From Epiperipatus broadwayi (Eukaryota; Onychophora; Udeonychophora; Euonychophora; Peripatidae): 64,000 nt of DNA. Made by a program: the position numbers and the translations under genes. The notes under the pieces are model-generated. The model was not told the DNA's origin and did not search any database. It saw nothing but the letters and a program-made list of their open reading frames with translations. The DNA lies in the NCBI GenBank assembly GCA_028023455.1, contig JAQFVV010012394.1:18866353-18930352 (forward strand), given 5' to 3'. Below are positions 35,290 to 48,465 of this stretch, piece by piece; the stretch's first letter is position 1, and every line of letters begins with the position of its first letter.

Positions 35290-37340
35290 ATCATAGTTTG
35301 ATAAAATTTCAAAGTTGCTTCCAAAAGTAGCTTGTAATTAAAAGTGATTTGAAAAGATTAAAATTGATCTTAATCAAGATAAGGATTAGACAGAAAAAAA
35401 TTGTTTTCAATTAAGGTGTTTTTATCAGCTCAGATGATTCTATAAAAGAACTGATAAAAATATCAGTTCAGTTTTGGTTTTCAGTTTTTATAAAAGCTGG
35501 CCAGGAGAGTCTGGTTTTAATATTTTGAGAAACAGTGACCAAATAGACCAGTTTCAAAGTTTGGATAGTAATTTTTTGAAGACAGTTCTTGTCTTAATAT
35601 TTTTGTGAAGCAGTTGGCTAGCAGAATTGGTGTTTGAAGAGTTATGAAAATAAAAATAGCTCCCATGAAGATGTAGCTAAAGTCAAACTAGTAGATCGAG
35701 CAGTGAACAGTCTACTAGTTCTACATACTAGTTTTGATTAACTTAAAGACTGTGTGGATCAATTAGCCTGTTAAGTGTGTTACAGAACAGTTTTCTGGCC
35801 TAAAGCTTATCAAGCCCTAGACAGAAGAAAGAATGCCAACCATATCTAAATTATACCTTCCTGATTATGACAATCCTGGACTATACTTGTCTCACAAGAA
35901 CAACTCACAAAGAGAAGCACAGACAAATGTATATACAATGGTGAATAACATTATATATAATGAGAATGAAATTTTAAATAATTTCTTTGGTAAAAATGAT
36001 ATTTAAAAATCTATATATTTTAAAAGATAACAAGTAAATAATTTTGCTTCAATTGAATTAAAATCTAAAAGTGATTGATTCATGGACAATTTATTTGAAA
36101 AAAGAAAAAAAGGACTCCAAAAATCTTTTTTAGATTAATTTAAAGATGTAATTAATTGAGAGTAACATGTCATAAAAAAAAACTTTTGAGCTACCTGTCA
36201 AAAACTTGACTTTATTTTTTTAAAAAAGGTGAAAAATAAATAAATTATTGACTAAAAAAAAGACTAATTCATAATATTAATTCACATTATCTATATGTTC
36301 ATAGATGCAAATGTATGTGTGAATTTTATGTATAGTTTTCAAATGAAATTAATTATAAAGTATACTTTTAATAATTTTATTACTTTGATAAATTCAAACA
36401 TGTTCATTTTATATCAAGTCACATGTGTATATGCTGAATGGATTTTAAGTAAAACTATTGGAATATATATGTAAATCAGTGTAATAACTTGAATTTTGTA
36501 AATTATATATACGTAAATCACAATGTGATTTTTTATTGTATGTTAATCAAAATCAGAAGACTTCTAATTGTAGAGCTATATTCTAAAGACATTAATCTCA
36601 TTTTATTTTATTGTTAATAGACTTGTATTCAATTGTTAAAATTGTTTCCATCATCCCTTAATCACCATAACAGATATAGAGCTTGTGTTCTTCTGAGCTA
36701 GATTCATGTATAATGGCTAATATATAAATGAAGATGTTTATTTAATGCTTAAGAGGCATTCCAGTTTGACATTGTCCTGGTTTTGACACAAGGATTATAT
36801 TCTTCAAAGTCCCTGCACTACATTTTATTTTAGTTTAGAGTTTAGTCTTAAAAATTAAATTTATAGTTGGCCAGTACACTAATAGTATTAAGTGGACAGA
36901 CCATTGATGATGATCAACATATTTTAATGTTCCAGTATTACTGTTTTGATTCTTATGATTTTTGATTATTATGTATATTCAAATAGATGAGCATTTAGTT
37001 TGTGCATCCAAATTATGTTTAAATAATTGCCCAAGCTGGCAAGGTCTAAATAGTTAGCCTGGTCTACAGAAGTCCCATTTCCAATCCAGTCACCAGATTG
37101 ACTATTGATTTATATTTTTTCTTGTTCAAATCCAGTCACAAGATTGTTGACATAATTTGATTGATGGATCATTCATGATGATGACTGGTTATTTTGAGTA
37201 TTACTCGAATATTTACTTTTACTTACTTTATAATGCTGGTATATTTATAATTATGCTTTTAGTTGGTCTGAGGAGTAATTGGTCTCTCTTCTGATCTCTC
37301 ATAGAGATCTTATTGATTTCATGCTTTTGAATATATATAT
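35290..37340. other. AT-rich intron sequence
   Basis: No gene recognised. Segments such as GACTGTGTGGATCAATTAGC (about 35740) and TACCTTCCTGATTATGACAA (about 35850) are less AT-rich and might be remnants of the element that carried the preceding open frame. Confidence 0.4.
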
Positions 37341-37342
37341 TA

Positions 37343-37538
37343 TAACGGAAATGGTTATTCATACAGTTGAGTAATTATTTATACTTTCAACTATATTTAT
37401 TTCGATTATTTTATTCTACATTATACTTAATTTATTATACTTTAATTCTTTCACCGACTTGGATTCTTTATCCATTTATTGTTTTCAACTTAGATTCTTT
37501 ATTATCTTATTCATTATTTTAACCAACGCCGTTACAAC
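37343..37538. mobile_element. Possible solo or terminal LTR
   Basis: Starts near TATAACGGAAATGG and ends CAACGCCGTTACAACA; the (TG)TAACGG ... CCGTTACA ends form the short inverted repeat typical of LTRs. No matching second LTR was found. Confidence 0.35.
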
Positions 37539-38037
37539 ACAAGCAGAGAGCTAATACAGATACAAATTTAACTTCATATCTATACCCTTGACTGAACCCC
37601 AAGGCAATACGTACATATTATCTTGGCATTATTTTTCCCAGCCAAAACTCTCGGCTGCTGAACAGAGCAAACTATTTCAAAGAAACTTAGCGAATGTCCA
37701 GCGCTTGCTATTTATTTTTTAGAATTGGGATTCCGCACGAACAAGCAGCACATGAATATCTTAAACAAATCAGTATGCCCCTTTAATCACTACTTACAGT
37801 TTCCCCCCTGTCGTAGCTTGGTGATAGGAGAATAAAGCAAGGATACAAAATTTAATGACAAATATGTTTAATACTAATATTCACACTTTATATAAAAAAT
37901 TACATTATAATAACAATAATAAACACACACTTATAAATACTTGGCTATAATAAATATATGAAAATAGATCAGATATAAAAGTTCTTAAAGTCCTGTTGAT
38001 AGAGTTCTATTTATCAAATCATTAATTTTATATTTAA

Positions 38038-38400
38038 TTATGAATAGTAGACGAATGAAAATGCATGCATGCTTTTACCTAGGCTTTGTTGTAATTGTCC
38101 CATGGGTATTTCTCCCGAGCGCTCTTGATTAACTTCCTCCGTTTGTGGGGTTATTTCTTTCCAGTTTTTGCTTGTTGATTCCTTAGGTTCTCCATTAACT
38201 TCCTCAGTTTGTGGGGTTATTTTCATCCAGTTTGCTGGTTGATTCTTTAGGTTGAGTTTCAATTGACAGCTACAGAAGCGGCGGTCCCTCTAGCAGGTCA
38301 GGCAAAGATCTTACATTGCGAGTCAGTGATGAGACGGCTTGAATCCGAACCCACGTCCCTTTAACGCCACTAGCCACGCACTTCTTCCATTTTCTTTTAG
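38038..38400 (-). pseudogene. Retroelement-like coding relic with internal tandem peptide repeat
   Basis: The minus strand reads MKLNLKNQPANWMKITPQTE, EVNGEPKESTSKNWKEITPQ and TEEVNQERSGEIP, so a roughly 20-residue unit (W-(M/K)-(K/E)-ITPQTEEVN) occurs twice. Upstream on the same strand is the higher-GC stretch GTGGCGTTAAAGGGACGTGG with GGTTCGGATTC, which resembles a tRNA B box. The DNA is clearly richer in G+C than its surroundings. The product family is not recognised; proximity to the LTR-like ends at 37.3 kb suggests a gag-type relic, which is inference. CAGGTCAGGCAAAGATCTTA at 38296 recurs as CAGATCAGGCAAAGATCTTC at 38580. Confidence 0.4.
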
Positions 38401-39016
38401 CTGTTGCTTCTCTAAAGTCTCTACTAGCAATGCCAGACAAAAATTGTAATTTTATTAATCTCTTTCTTTGTTCGTTGTTTTTAAAATTTTTTAATTAAGA
38501 CTTAGATTTCCAACCAATTCTTATCATTATGTTTCTTTATTTAATTAGTGGCTGGAATGTAAGTCCCAATTAATTTAACAGATCAGGCAAAGATCTTCCG
38601 TTGATAACATTTCTTTGTCCGTGGAATTTAATTTGTCCAACAGACTTTCACACCTATGGCCATATTGTTTCTTTTTATATATATCACATCTTACATTTAT
38701 TTTATTTAAAGTTTACAATTCATTCATTTTTTTCACATTTACGTTTTACATTTATTTTAATTTGTTATAATATATTTTTTTTTTAATGAGAGGGAAGACA
38801 CGCATTTCTTTATGCTTCCTTTTCCCCTCTCTCACAATAAACAAAATAACTCTCTAGCATTTGATCTACCAGAAAGAAAGAGACACATTTCTTTATTTAT
38901 GCAGCCCCCCTCCCCTTCTCTTACTATTACAAAATCCACAGTAATTTTGACATTAGAATTTCAATTTTTCTTTTCCTTCCTTTTTCTTTAAAAAAAATTT
39001 ATTAGCTAATTTATTT

Positions 39017-39094
39017 CACCTTTATTACTTTCTAATTTTATTAATAAATATATATCACCTTTATTACTTTCTAATTTTATTAATAAATATATAT
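39017..39094. repeat. Perfect 39-bp tandem duplication
   Basis: The unit beginning CACCTTTATTACTTTCTAAT is present twice without difference at 39017-39055 and 39056-39094. Confidence 0.95.
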
Positions 39095-39234
39095 GTGTGT
39101 CGACGACTTTACGTGGTCATCACAATATATGTTGGATGTTTAACATTATTTGAAATATCTTGAACTTGGGTATGATGATGATTTACCATCATCCTAGATT
39201 CATTACTTTCTTACTCCATCCCATTACAGTATAT

Positions 39235-39365
39235 ATATATCATTAAAATCAGTCAACATTTAGACAATCCCAATATCAATCAGCAATCTCAATCTATTGT
39301 CAGGGCAACCTCCCTTTAACAATAACAATATAGTATTGTTAATAAAACTCTGTGCTGTTAAGGGA
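39235..39365 (-). repeat. Family R3 repeat (inverted orientation)
   Basis: CAGTCAACATTTAGACAATC, CAATATCAATCAGCAATCTC and TGTCAGGGCAACCTCC are the inverse of the blocks at 47505, 51762 and 62685. Confidence 0.75.
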
Positions 39366-41470
39366 CATATAATCACCATCCTAGAAATGAAATGCTGTTC
39401 ATCCTGATAAAACACATATTTTACAGCAATTTCAGAGATTTCTTAATATTGCCTTAGGAATTTTAATTTTACATTGATTTCAGTGATTTTGGATAGAAAT
39501 TTATCGCTTGCATGCTTCTTGAGGTTTCTTGATGGGTGCTGCAGCATCGCCTAGCAGCACAGTACAGCTAAACAATTAGTAACAAATATCTAAATTGCAC
39601 ATATACATTTAATAATATGCTTTTTGCTTAAATGAAAATTTGTTTTAAATAAAGCTTTTTTAAAAAAAAAATCCAATTAGCAATCTTATTTAAATAGTTT
39701 ATACAATTTTAGAAGGATTAAAAGCAAATAACATTTATATTTTTTTATATTAAAGTAACTTTTTATTTTAAAAAAATTAAAAAATGTTTTAAAATTATTA
39801 ATAGATAAAGTTATTACAAAAGAAGTTTGGTCTTTAATCTAAAAAAAGAATATACTAATTAAAAACAGAAAGGAGAGAGCAGAATTCTTTTGTTTGTTAT
39901 TCCAGATGGCTAAGAGATTAATTTTATATATTTCTAATTTCCTTATTTGATACTTGTGAGTTTTCAAGTGAACCAAGATGGCAGCTTGTATTTTTGATAA
40001 ATTTATAGTTTCAAGAGCCTAAAATCTACCAGTTGTTAAATTAAAACAAAATTAATAAATTGATTGTTAAGTTAAAAAAAAAAGGAGTAAATTTCAATAA
40101 ATTTCACCAAGAAGCTTTATTTCAATTTTTTTATTTATTTATTTATATTATAACATGAGAAGTGACAAAACGCTCTTAACATTGTCTTACTTCGGTTGAA
40201 TTCATCATGTTTCTTTTTACCAACAGTTTTTTTTTGGTAAATTGCCATAATAATAAAAATTTGGGACTTTTCTGTTACAGAATGTAATACAGTAGACTAT
40301 TTCCAAAGATACGGAATCCTGCACTCCCGAAAAGAGTACGTTAATGATCACAATATTATAGCACGCTGCCGACATGAATAAAATATAAACATTGTATTTA
40401 TATACATTTTTTTCATTTTTCTGTTAATATAACTCAAAAAAAAAAAAATCCACAATGATTTCTTTTTTTTTAAATAACAACAATAAAAAATAAAATGTAA
40501 TTATTAAATACATTTCCTAGCAGCATTGGGGGGGGCGAAACTGTAGATTTATCAAAAATACACCATTTTGGTTTACATAAAAAGTCACAAGTACTCTTTA
40601 TTTATATGTTTTTAAGTATTCCTTAAAAATTAAAACTCCTACTTTTGTAATAAAATTTTAAATGGATTAGATTCTCAAAATCCTGTGAATAAAAGAAAAA
40701 TTTATGGTTAAAGCAAAGTATATTTGGAGAGTTAAATTGCAATGTATGTGTTTAGACAGAGTAAGAGTTCAATCGATTGTAGTATTTTCAGATTTCATCA
40801 AATAAAGCAGAAACAATCAGCAAGAAAAATATTTGTTCCATGTCATAGAAAAAGTTTAACTTAAAAAATGTGTCTGTCATAGAATAACTGAACAAGTAAC
40901 CTAAAGCTTTTTCTTCCATGATTGTTTTTTCCTCATTCAATCATGTAATCAGTATACTTTTATGTTCTCACAGTGTTAAACTGTTTATACAATCAATCTC
41001 CATAACATCATGAGTTTATTGAATTGTATTATACTATATACCAACCCGAGCTCATAAAACTATCCAAAAAACATCCTTTAGATAAAAGCTAGTTATTCAA
41101 ATTAGATTATCTATAAATACAAAAGAATATGGTATATCCAACTATGCTACATCAACTAAGCGATTTTAATTATACAAACAAACAAACACATTAAAATTCA
41201 CAAACTTTATATTCGAACAGCCTTTTTTTTCCTCACTCAGTGCTGTATAATGATTATATATATATAATAAAATATCTTCAGTTTGTATTGAAACCATAAA
41301 TTTTATTCTTTCTTTATTACCTTCCTAAATTTGATACACATTTTTTCGCATAATACTCTACTTTTTAGGAGTAATGTTAAAAGTTTTATAAAATTTTAAA
41401 ACACACCTAAAGATAATACTGGCTTAAAAAAAAAAAGAGAAATGTAATTTCTTGTTAGACAAAGCTGTTA
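39366..41470. other. AT-rich intron sequence
   Basis: No gene recognised. A less AT-rich patch at 40305-40385 (ACGGAATCCTGCACTCCCGA) is of unknown nature. Confidence 0.5.
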
Positions 41471-41477
41471 AAAAAAA

Positions 41478-41585
41478 AGGTATATGGTTTTATTGCTTGG
41501 GAGTTCATAAGATGTTTGAGTACGAGACCTGTGTCATAATCAAGGCTGGGACTTCCCTATTCCAAGTAGGATGTTCTACCAACTG
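41478..41585 (-). repeat. Family R5 tRNA-derived SINE-like copy
   Basis: Read on the minus strand, CCCTGCACAATTTAACACAG and TTGGTAGAACATCC form a tRNA-type A-box region, followed by a B-box-like stretch and then GAACTCCCAAGCAATAAAAC at the 3' side. Confidence 0.65.
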
Positions 41586-41599
41586 TGTTAAATTGTGCA

Positions 41600-41735
41600 G
41601 GGTAAAAGGCATATGGCTTGGGAGTTCATAAGAAATTCAAGTGCCAGACCTGCGAGCATCAGAATTGACTCTGGGTCATCCCAATCCCAAATTGGATGCT
41701 CTATCAATTACACCTAACCATGGAGGGTAGATTAG
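41600..41735 (-). repeat. Family R5 tRNA-derived SINE-like copy, tandem to the previous
   Basis: Minus strand: CCCTCCATGGTTAGGTGTAA and TTGATAGAGCATCCAATTTG, then GAACTCCCAAGCCATATGCC. The two copies are head-to-tail and about 75-80% alike by eye. Confidence 0.65.
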
Positions 41736-42119
41736 GTTGTTATGTTTATATTAAGATAAAAAATGTTGAAAAAAAAAAAGAAGACAATTGTCCAATTTAT
41801 TTTAAAAATAAAATGTAACCAGTTTTTTTTTTTTTTGCTATTCGCTTCTGTGAATGTATGAATGAACACGCAGTTAAATATATGTAAAGGTGTCTGCCTC
41901 AATTTTTTATTAATAACTATATTATTATTTTTAAAATTTTGTTTGATATATACATACATATAAAAAAACATTTGTATTATATATGAGTATGTGTGCATGT
42001 TGAAAATTAATGTGCACTCGCAGTTCAATAAACAAGACATTCTATTCTATCACATGATGAACCATATAACTATATCAACTATTGAGCTTAGATTGCAAAT
42101 ATTATTGTGTTTTCAATTT

Positions 42120-42370
42120 CATTCTCATGGTTTTGTAGTTAAGTGGAGATAAAAGGTGGCTGCTGGAGGGTTGCATTAGATCCTAAGATCTAGGTGCAGC
42201 ACTCTCAGATCCAAGGCTCCTCACTGATGAAGGCTCTAAGCCAGAAACTAGTCTGGTGATATTGGATGAGTATGCACTAGATGGGGATTTTATGCACAAG
42301 CCTTCTGGCATCCAGTGATTACTCTGGTTGGCATTACTGTATGGAGAGTTTTGGCTGTTTTAATAACATT
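42120..42370 (+). repeat. Family R1 copy, right half
   Basis: Contains GGTGGCTGCTGGAGGGTTGC, GATCCTAAGATCTAGGTGCA, GATCCAAGGCTCCTCACTGA, GATGGGGATTTTATGCACAA and GTATGGAGAGTTTTGGCTGT. It gives the cleanest view of the R1 interior, including the AGATCCTAAGATCT palindrome. Confidence 0.85.
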
Positions 42371-45300
42371 CTATTCTAATTAACGTTTATTAACAAAAGT
42401 TGAGCCTTTATATGTCATATACACTGAACGTGAAGATGGGCAGGGGGGTTGGAAGAAAATATAGCTTAGTTTGTGGCTCAACTTCACCTATTGCTTGTAA
42501 GCCAATAATTTGCATCAATGTTTTTTTTAAATATCAAAATTCATGGATAATATTATAGTACCAATATTTCAATTACATAAGAATCAAAAACTTTTGCTAC
42601 GATAAAACATTTATTTTAACAACAGTATCATCTCTACCAAGAAAAGAATATGGATTCAATGTCTTTTTCTTTTTTTTTAAATTATTTAACCTGTCTTTGA
42701 GTTTTAAAATAAAGAACACTTTTTATATAACCAATTATGATTTATTTTCTCTTTAGAGTAAAAATTTAACATTTAATATATATTTTTAACTTTAAATGTA
42801 AAATTTATTTATTATGAAAAACTAAGAGTTTTATTGTATTTAAATAAAAAAGGGAGGAAAGATCTGTTTTAAAAATTGATAAAATTTTAAAGTTCTTTTA
42901 AATTAATATGAATTTGTTTTAAAATAAATTCTTTTCAGAAATGTAATATGACTCTATTCTCTTGAAAAACTTATATATATATTGTGAATAGTCAGATTAA
43001 TGATCAAGGTATTTAAAAAAAAGAATAAAGAAGTTTGTTGATCTTGTTTGATTTTTCTTGTGCTTGATAGATAGATCATGGAAGATCTTGGAAATATAGA
43101 TTTAAATTTATCACCATGGCAACCTAAAGCTTTTAAATAGAATTGTTTACTGTTGATTCTAGCTTTAAAATAATAAATTCGCTATAATCAAACTCAGGAA
43201 AAACATATAGGTAAATAAATAAATTTTGAAAACAATTTAGTACGATATAAAAATTTACTTAAATAGGATCGATATTATTTTACATATTTCATGTATATTA
43301 ATGCAGTCACCATAGTAACATTATTATATATAATTCAATGTTTTTGTGTTATGTATATTTATTTATAAATTATTTAAAAAAAATACTATTATTAAAAAAA
43401 TATATATGTGTAAATTATTTGTGTTTATAAACTGAATAAAGGTTGTTATATCAATTTTGTATTTTGGTTTACAAATAATAGGAAAAACATAATCGAAGTT
43501 GGATTTAATTTCCATGTATCTTTTCTCCAAACTTACATTACAAACCGAGCGAAAACTGTTGTAAAGAAATTGTTTGGCATTGAGGTTTATTTGAGTAGTA
43601 TTCAGTGGTTGTTATGATACCAGAATGTCAGAAAGAGAACACATAAATAGCAGCCAACAGACTATAAGAAAAGCTATCATCTTTTTGTGATTGCCACGGA
43701 AGAACCTATTTTCTAGGTTCTTATAAATAAAAGTTTTTCAATATTTTTTTTTAAACTGTTAAACCATAAAACATGAAAAAATAAACTTCAATTATCTGCC
43801 TGTTCAATCATTTGAAGGGCAGTTGTGAAGGATTTCCAAAGGGTAATGGCAGCAAAATGTAAACAAAAAAAAAAGGAAACCTATAAAAAAAAAAAATGCT
43901 TTATATAAAAATCGGCTATTTTAGTTGTAAAAACAAAGATATTTCTGGTTTAAAGTTTGGCGTATAACCACCGTTGGATATGGATAAATATCGTGTCATG
44001 AGCTAAGGAACCCAGGATCAACTGGATTAATTTGCATCATAAAAAAAAAAAAAAAGGCTAATTAAATTGTACTCTCCTCTTTGGAAAGAAAAAGGACTGT
44101 TAGTGAAGCATTATAAACTTCGACTTATCTTTTCTGAGAAATAAACTTCTATTTGCGTAGTAGAAACTGAGAATGAGTAAATTGCAATGGACAAATAAAT
44201 AGTGAAAATGGACAGACTATTATATATGGTATGATTTTTTTTATATATATAAAATTGTGCGGTATTAATTTTTTACATGTATTTAAAAATGATGATTTGT
44301 ATTTTATTTAAATTATCTTTAAGAGTAATAGAATTTATTGAATAAAAATGATTGGAGAGATTCCTTATTAATCATTTGAACTTTTTGTCTAAATATATAT
44401 ATATATATATTAACACAATTCGATGTTGTTGTTGTTGTTTTTTTTAGTATATGATTTGATGCTTGCATGTATAAAATTTAGTTAAAACATCGAATAGACA
44501 AGAGATTCAAATATATCATATTATTTTATATTCATTTATCGGTTATTACTTTGATAAACAAATAGACTTCGATCCCCTCCTATTTCATATCTTTGGTATC
44601 TGTTATATATAAATTTTTTTAGTAAGATATCCAAAAGTTTCTCCATTCATTCATTCATTTTTTTTTATGTCGTTATTGTTTCCACAACACATTTAGAGAC
44701 ACACATAGTAATTTTATCATTTTTATTTATTCAAACAATCTGAAATATAAATTAATTTCTATGTATTTTGTTATTAATCTTGCCAATTTTCTTTCATATA
44801 ATCAAATAAATTGAGTGATTCAAATTTCAAGACTCTATTAATTTTTTTATTATTATTTGGATTGCATGAGATGATGTAGCTATTTAAATGACAAGGGTCA
44901 AACTCAGCTTGGTAAATGAGCTAGAATATAAGATATGGTATGTTTTGCATATTAGTATTTTATCTTATTCCCATATGAATTTTATATTTATGTTTGCATT
45001 TGAATATTATATATATATATTATCATTTATCTTAGTTAATATTACAAAGTCAGTCATTTCTATGTTTGTCTGATTCCGTCATAAAAATCTAAATAGATCG
45101 TACTTTATCATTGGTTCAGAATAGCTCATCTTAGATATTTTTTTTTTACATCTCTAAAATAAAAGGTACAAACTTTGTTGAATAGTTTACTTGAATATTA
45201 TCTTTAAATTGGTATGAATCTAAATTATAATCATATATTTTAATTATTGCCAACCGATTTTATATTCAATTGCTTAAAGATTCGAATAAACAATATTAAT

Positions 45301-46730
45301 ATTCATAGGTGAATAAACATCCAATGGAAACTTAACATATCTTTTATATAATATGATTGGACATTATAAAGATAGAAAATAGCTAATAAGTTTTCGTGGA
45401 GTATTCTATTTTGACATATAAACGAAGCAATAATTAAGTATCACTTTATTGGAAGATATGAATAAATTATTTATATATTACTTTATAGCTTCTTAGTAAA
45501 CTAGACGTAGATTAATTTGTTTAAACATTTAAAAGAGTGCATAAATTTTCAAAGTGTTTATAAAATGATATTAAAACTAGTTGATGTCAATAGAAAATTA
45601 TTAATTAAATATTAAAGTAGAAAGAATTGTGTATCGCTTATTGAAAGATACGAATAAATGTTTATATTTTCTATTTAGCGTTTATTAAACTAGATATATA
45701 TTTGAGTCAAGTATTATTTTGTTTTGATATTTAAATAGTATCTATATATAAAAATGTTTTGTAAAATACAATTATAGGTACTTAGAAGCTGATCCATTAA
45801 GATAAAATGCAGCATCTTTAAATAATGAAGTAGATTTAAATTACTACAATAGTAATAGGCTAATAAAATAGATATTGGAATCTGTTTTAGTTATTGATTG
45901 GATTTGATTTTCATTAGATTACTAATCAAGTAGTTAGCCTAATCATATATTATTGTTTAGGGCAATAATATGCGAGTTCACTGCTCATTGCAGTTTATGT
46001 TGTAATTGTGATGGATTTGTTGATGTCTGGAGCAGATAATCTCATTATTCTTTCGTTTCACATATAGCTTAAACAAATTAGATTTTAAGAGAGATTTTTT
46101 GTGCTTTGTGATGGTTTATTACATAATGGCGACCCGATTGAGCTAGACTACATTAATTTAAATTAGATTTTAGATTTTCCATCAGATCAGATTAATCATT
46201 CTACCCATCATCCAGCATTGATCAAATTCCATCAGTTACAATATATATATATATAATTATGGCATATAAGTGAAAGTTAAATGTATAAAAGGAATGTTTT
46301 AGATATCAACAAATTGGAAAATTTGCTTATTCAATAGACTAGTTTAATAACTCTGAAGTTGCAACACGCAGTTACATGCCAATAATTAGTATTTAATTGT
46401 TTACAAACTAATTAAAGTTTTAAGAATGTTTTAAAAGTTACTCAAAATCACATTAGTCAGTAATATCACAGATAATTTAGAAGATAAAAACAGCTATTTA
46501 GTAGAAACTCTAAAATCGCAAATAGAGAGAGAAAAAAAGAGAAGCATCTATTAGTATAATAAAATTAAATGTAAAATTAACATACATTTAAAGAACAAAT
46601 TAAGTATGTTACAACATATTATAAGTGAGTGTGGGAGTATTTCTACAGGTAATAATGAAGGGGTAATTTAATAGATACAGGATATTAAACATATTACTTT
46701 GTGCATACATATATTGATTTTAATAAAAAT
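42371..46730. other. AT-rich intron sequence without recognised features
   Basis: This is the largest stretch with nothing to report: TA runs, poly-A/T tracts and one 61-codon chance frame at 44888. A short block CATAATGGCGACCCGATTGA near 46112 is unusually GC-rich for the region. Confidence 0.6.
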
Positions 46731-46734
46731 TACC

Positions 46735-46815
46735 CCAAATTCACAATTCAACCAGACTAACCCAAAAAATAAACTCTAAAACACTACCAATGGTTTCCCT
46801 TTTAAAGAAATCACA
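46735..46815 (-). mobile_element. Fragment matching the 3' flank of the Penelope-like relic
   Basis: TACCCCAAATTCACAATTCA, ACCAGACTAACCC and CACTACCAATGGTTTCCC parallel 49060-49130 (TACCCCAAATCTAAAATTAA, ACCAGACCAGAA, AACCTAAGGTTTCACTGC), so a second copy of the same 3' end is present here. Confidence 0.55.
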
Positions 46816-47101
46816 CTGTTCTTTGCAAATAAAATTTGAATTTACAAAATAATATTGAACAAATATTTTAAAATAAAATATAGTACATTTTAAATAAATT
46901 TAGACTACATAAACTATAAATATTAAAATAAAACACCTTTATTTTATTTAATTATTGATTTATCCTCATAATAAACAATCTCCGTATTTTAAAATTAAAA
47001 TGATAATTTTACAGTAGAATTTAAAATAAAATTCTCTTAAATTTAAAAACACACAGATATGCACACATCTATACTTTCAAGGATTAATTTAAAATTATAT
47101 T

Positions 47102-47157
47102 AAACAGGCAAAACTCTCCATAAGAGCTGGTGATCATGTGATGTTTAGTGGTTTAAA
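47102..47157 (+). repeat. Family R1, internally deleted copy
   Basis: AACAGGCAAAACTCTCCATA joins directly to GCTGGTGATCATGTGATGTT and ends AGTGGTTTAA; only the two termini remain (about 55 bp). Confidence 0.8.
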
Positions 47158-47504
47158 GTTATATTAACTATTCTAAATCGTTTTAGTATTACACATAAAC
47201 TAACACAAATATTGCTTTATTAATTTTATTTTTAGATCATCCACCCATATGTAAAACATTGTATGTTTTTACTAAATTTTAATATAGAGAATGTGTTTAA
47301 AAGAAAATCAATGTTATATTGCTTTATCATGAATTCAGAATTTGCTATAAAATTCTCAAAAATTAAAACAAAAAACATATTGGAAATTTGAAAATTGTTT
47401 TATAAGGTATTCAGTTTTTAATAATGTCATCTCTTCAATAAGCTAGTAAAAAAATTAAATTGTACTTATCATTATATTTAGACTGATTATCATATGTTTA
47501 TTGT

Positions 47505-47605
47505 TACAAGGAGGTTGCCTTGACAACAGTTTGAAATTGTTGATTGTTAATGATATTGGGATTGTCTAAGTGTTGACTGATTTTTAAGGATTAGTTATAG
47601 TAAAT
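47505..47605 (+). repeat. Family R3 repeat
   Basis: GGAGGTTGCCTTGACAACAG, TTGTTGATTGTTAATGATAT, GGGATTGTCTAAGTGTTGAC. It ends about 30 bp before the NPHP4 donor at 47632. Confidence 0.8.
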
Positions 47606-47632
47606 ATACAAATTATAAGTAGGAATTCTTAC

Positions 47633-47719
47633 CTTTGCTAGATATTGCATTTCTACCAAGTAAAATGTTTCCATTTTCAGAAGAAATTAATAACTTTCTT
47701 TTGCTATGAAGATGAAAAG
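47633..47719 (-). CDS. NPHP4: NPHP4 internal exon (87 bp)
   Basis: A short exon bounded by a polypyrimidine tract ending TTTTTTTAG (upstream of base 47719) and a donor GTAAGA (after base 47633). It supplies two bases to a split codon, 28 full codons (FHLHSKRKLLISS then ENGNILLGRNAISSK) and one leftover base, which fits the two-base lead of the exon at 31996. It is not a region of the protein I recognise by motif, so the assignment rests on splice signals, an open frame in a stop-rich background, and phase agreement on both sides. It is separated from its neighbours by introns of about 8.3 kb and 15.6 kb, the latter being the longest in the window. Confidence 0.55.
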
Positions 47720-47720
47720 C

Positions 47721-48370
47721 TAAAAAAAAAAGTTATAATTATTTAGGAACCTGATAAACTGAACCATGTTATATATTGTTCAATTTATAACAAATATTAA
47801 TTTCCGTGATATTTTTACTTCTAGATTACAACTGTATAAATACTAAATAATAAGCAGTAAAAAATCAACTCCTGCAAATTAAACTATTATGATCTGATGT
47901 CCATAAATCTTGTCGATATTCTTAAATAATGATTTAAATGTAGAACAAATTAAGATACTGATATATTCATCATCAAAACAGTGATCAATTTGTCATAACA
48001 CAAATATGTAATAAAATTTAAACAATTTTTCTGATAGCTGAAAACTTCATAAACTTATAATTTTTTTATTTATTCAACCAGTTGCTAATTGAACGGCTAA
48101 TCATTCAATATATAAGTACTCATAGCCAGCGAATACTAATCCAATCTAAGTCCAAGAGATGACTATTACATGAACTAATATTAAAAAGCATGACTGAAAA
48201 CAATGCATGAATCACCTCTTAAGCCCAGAGTGATTTAGTACAATGGAATTGTGGAGCTCACCATCATCAGATTACATAAACTTCCAAGCAATAAACTATT
48301 TTATTATTATAATTTTTATCACCTCTGGTAAAAAAAAAAATCACATATTTGTGGTTCAGAAACTTTATCC
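47721..48370. other. Intron sequence without recognised features
   Basis: AT-rich; no open frame or repeat family recognised. Confidence 0.5.
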
Positions 48371-48371
48371 T

Positions 48372-48465
48372 TAAACCACTAAGCATCACATGATCACCAT
48401 TTCTTATGCTGATAGGGATTTTATGCACAAGCCTTCTGGCATCCACTGATTACTCTGGCTGAAAT
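48372..48465 (+). repeat. Family R1, rearranged copy
   Basis: The left terminus (AAACCACTAAGCATCACATG, ATCACCATTTCTTATGCT) is fused directly to the right-arm block (GGGATTTTATGCACAAGCCT, TTACTCTGGCT), skipping the middle. Confidence 0.8.
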
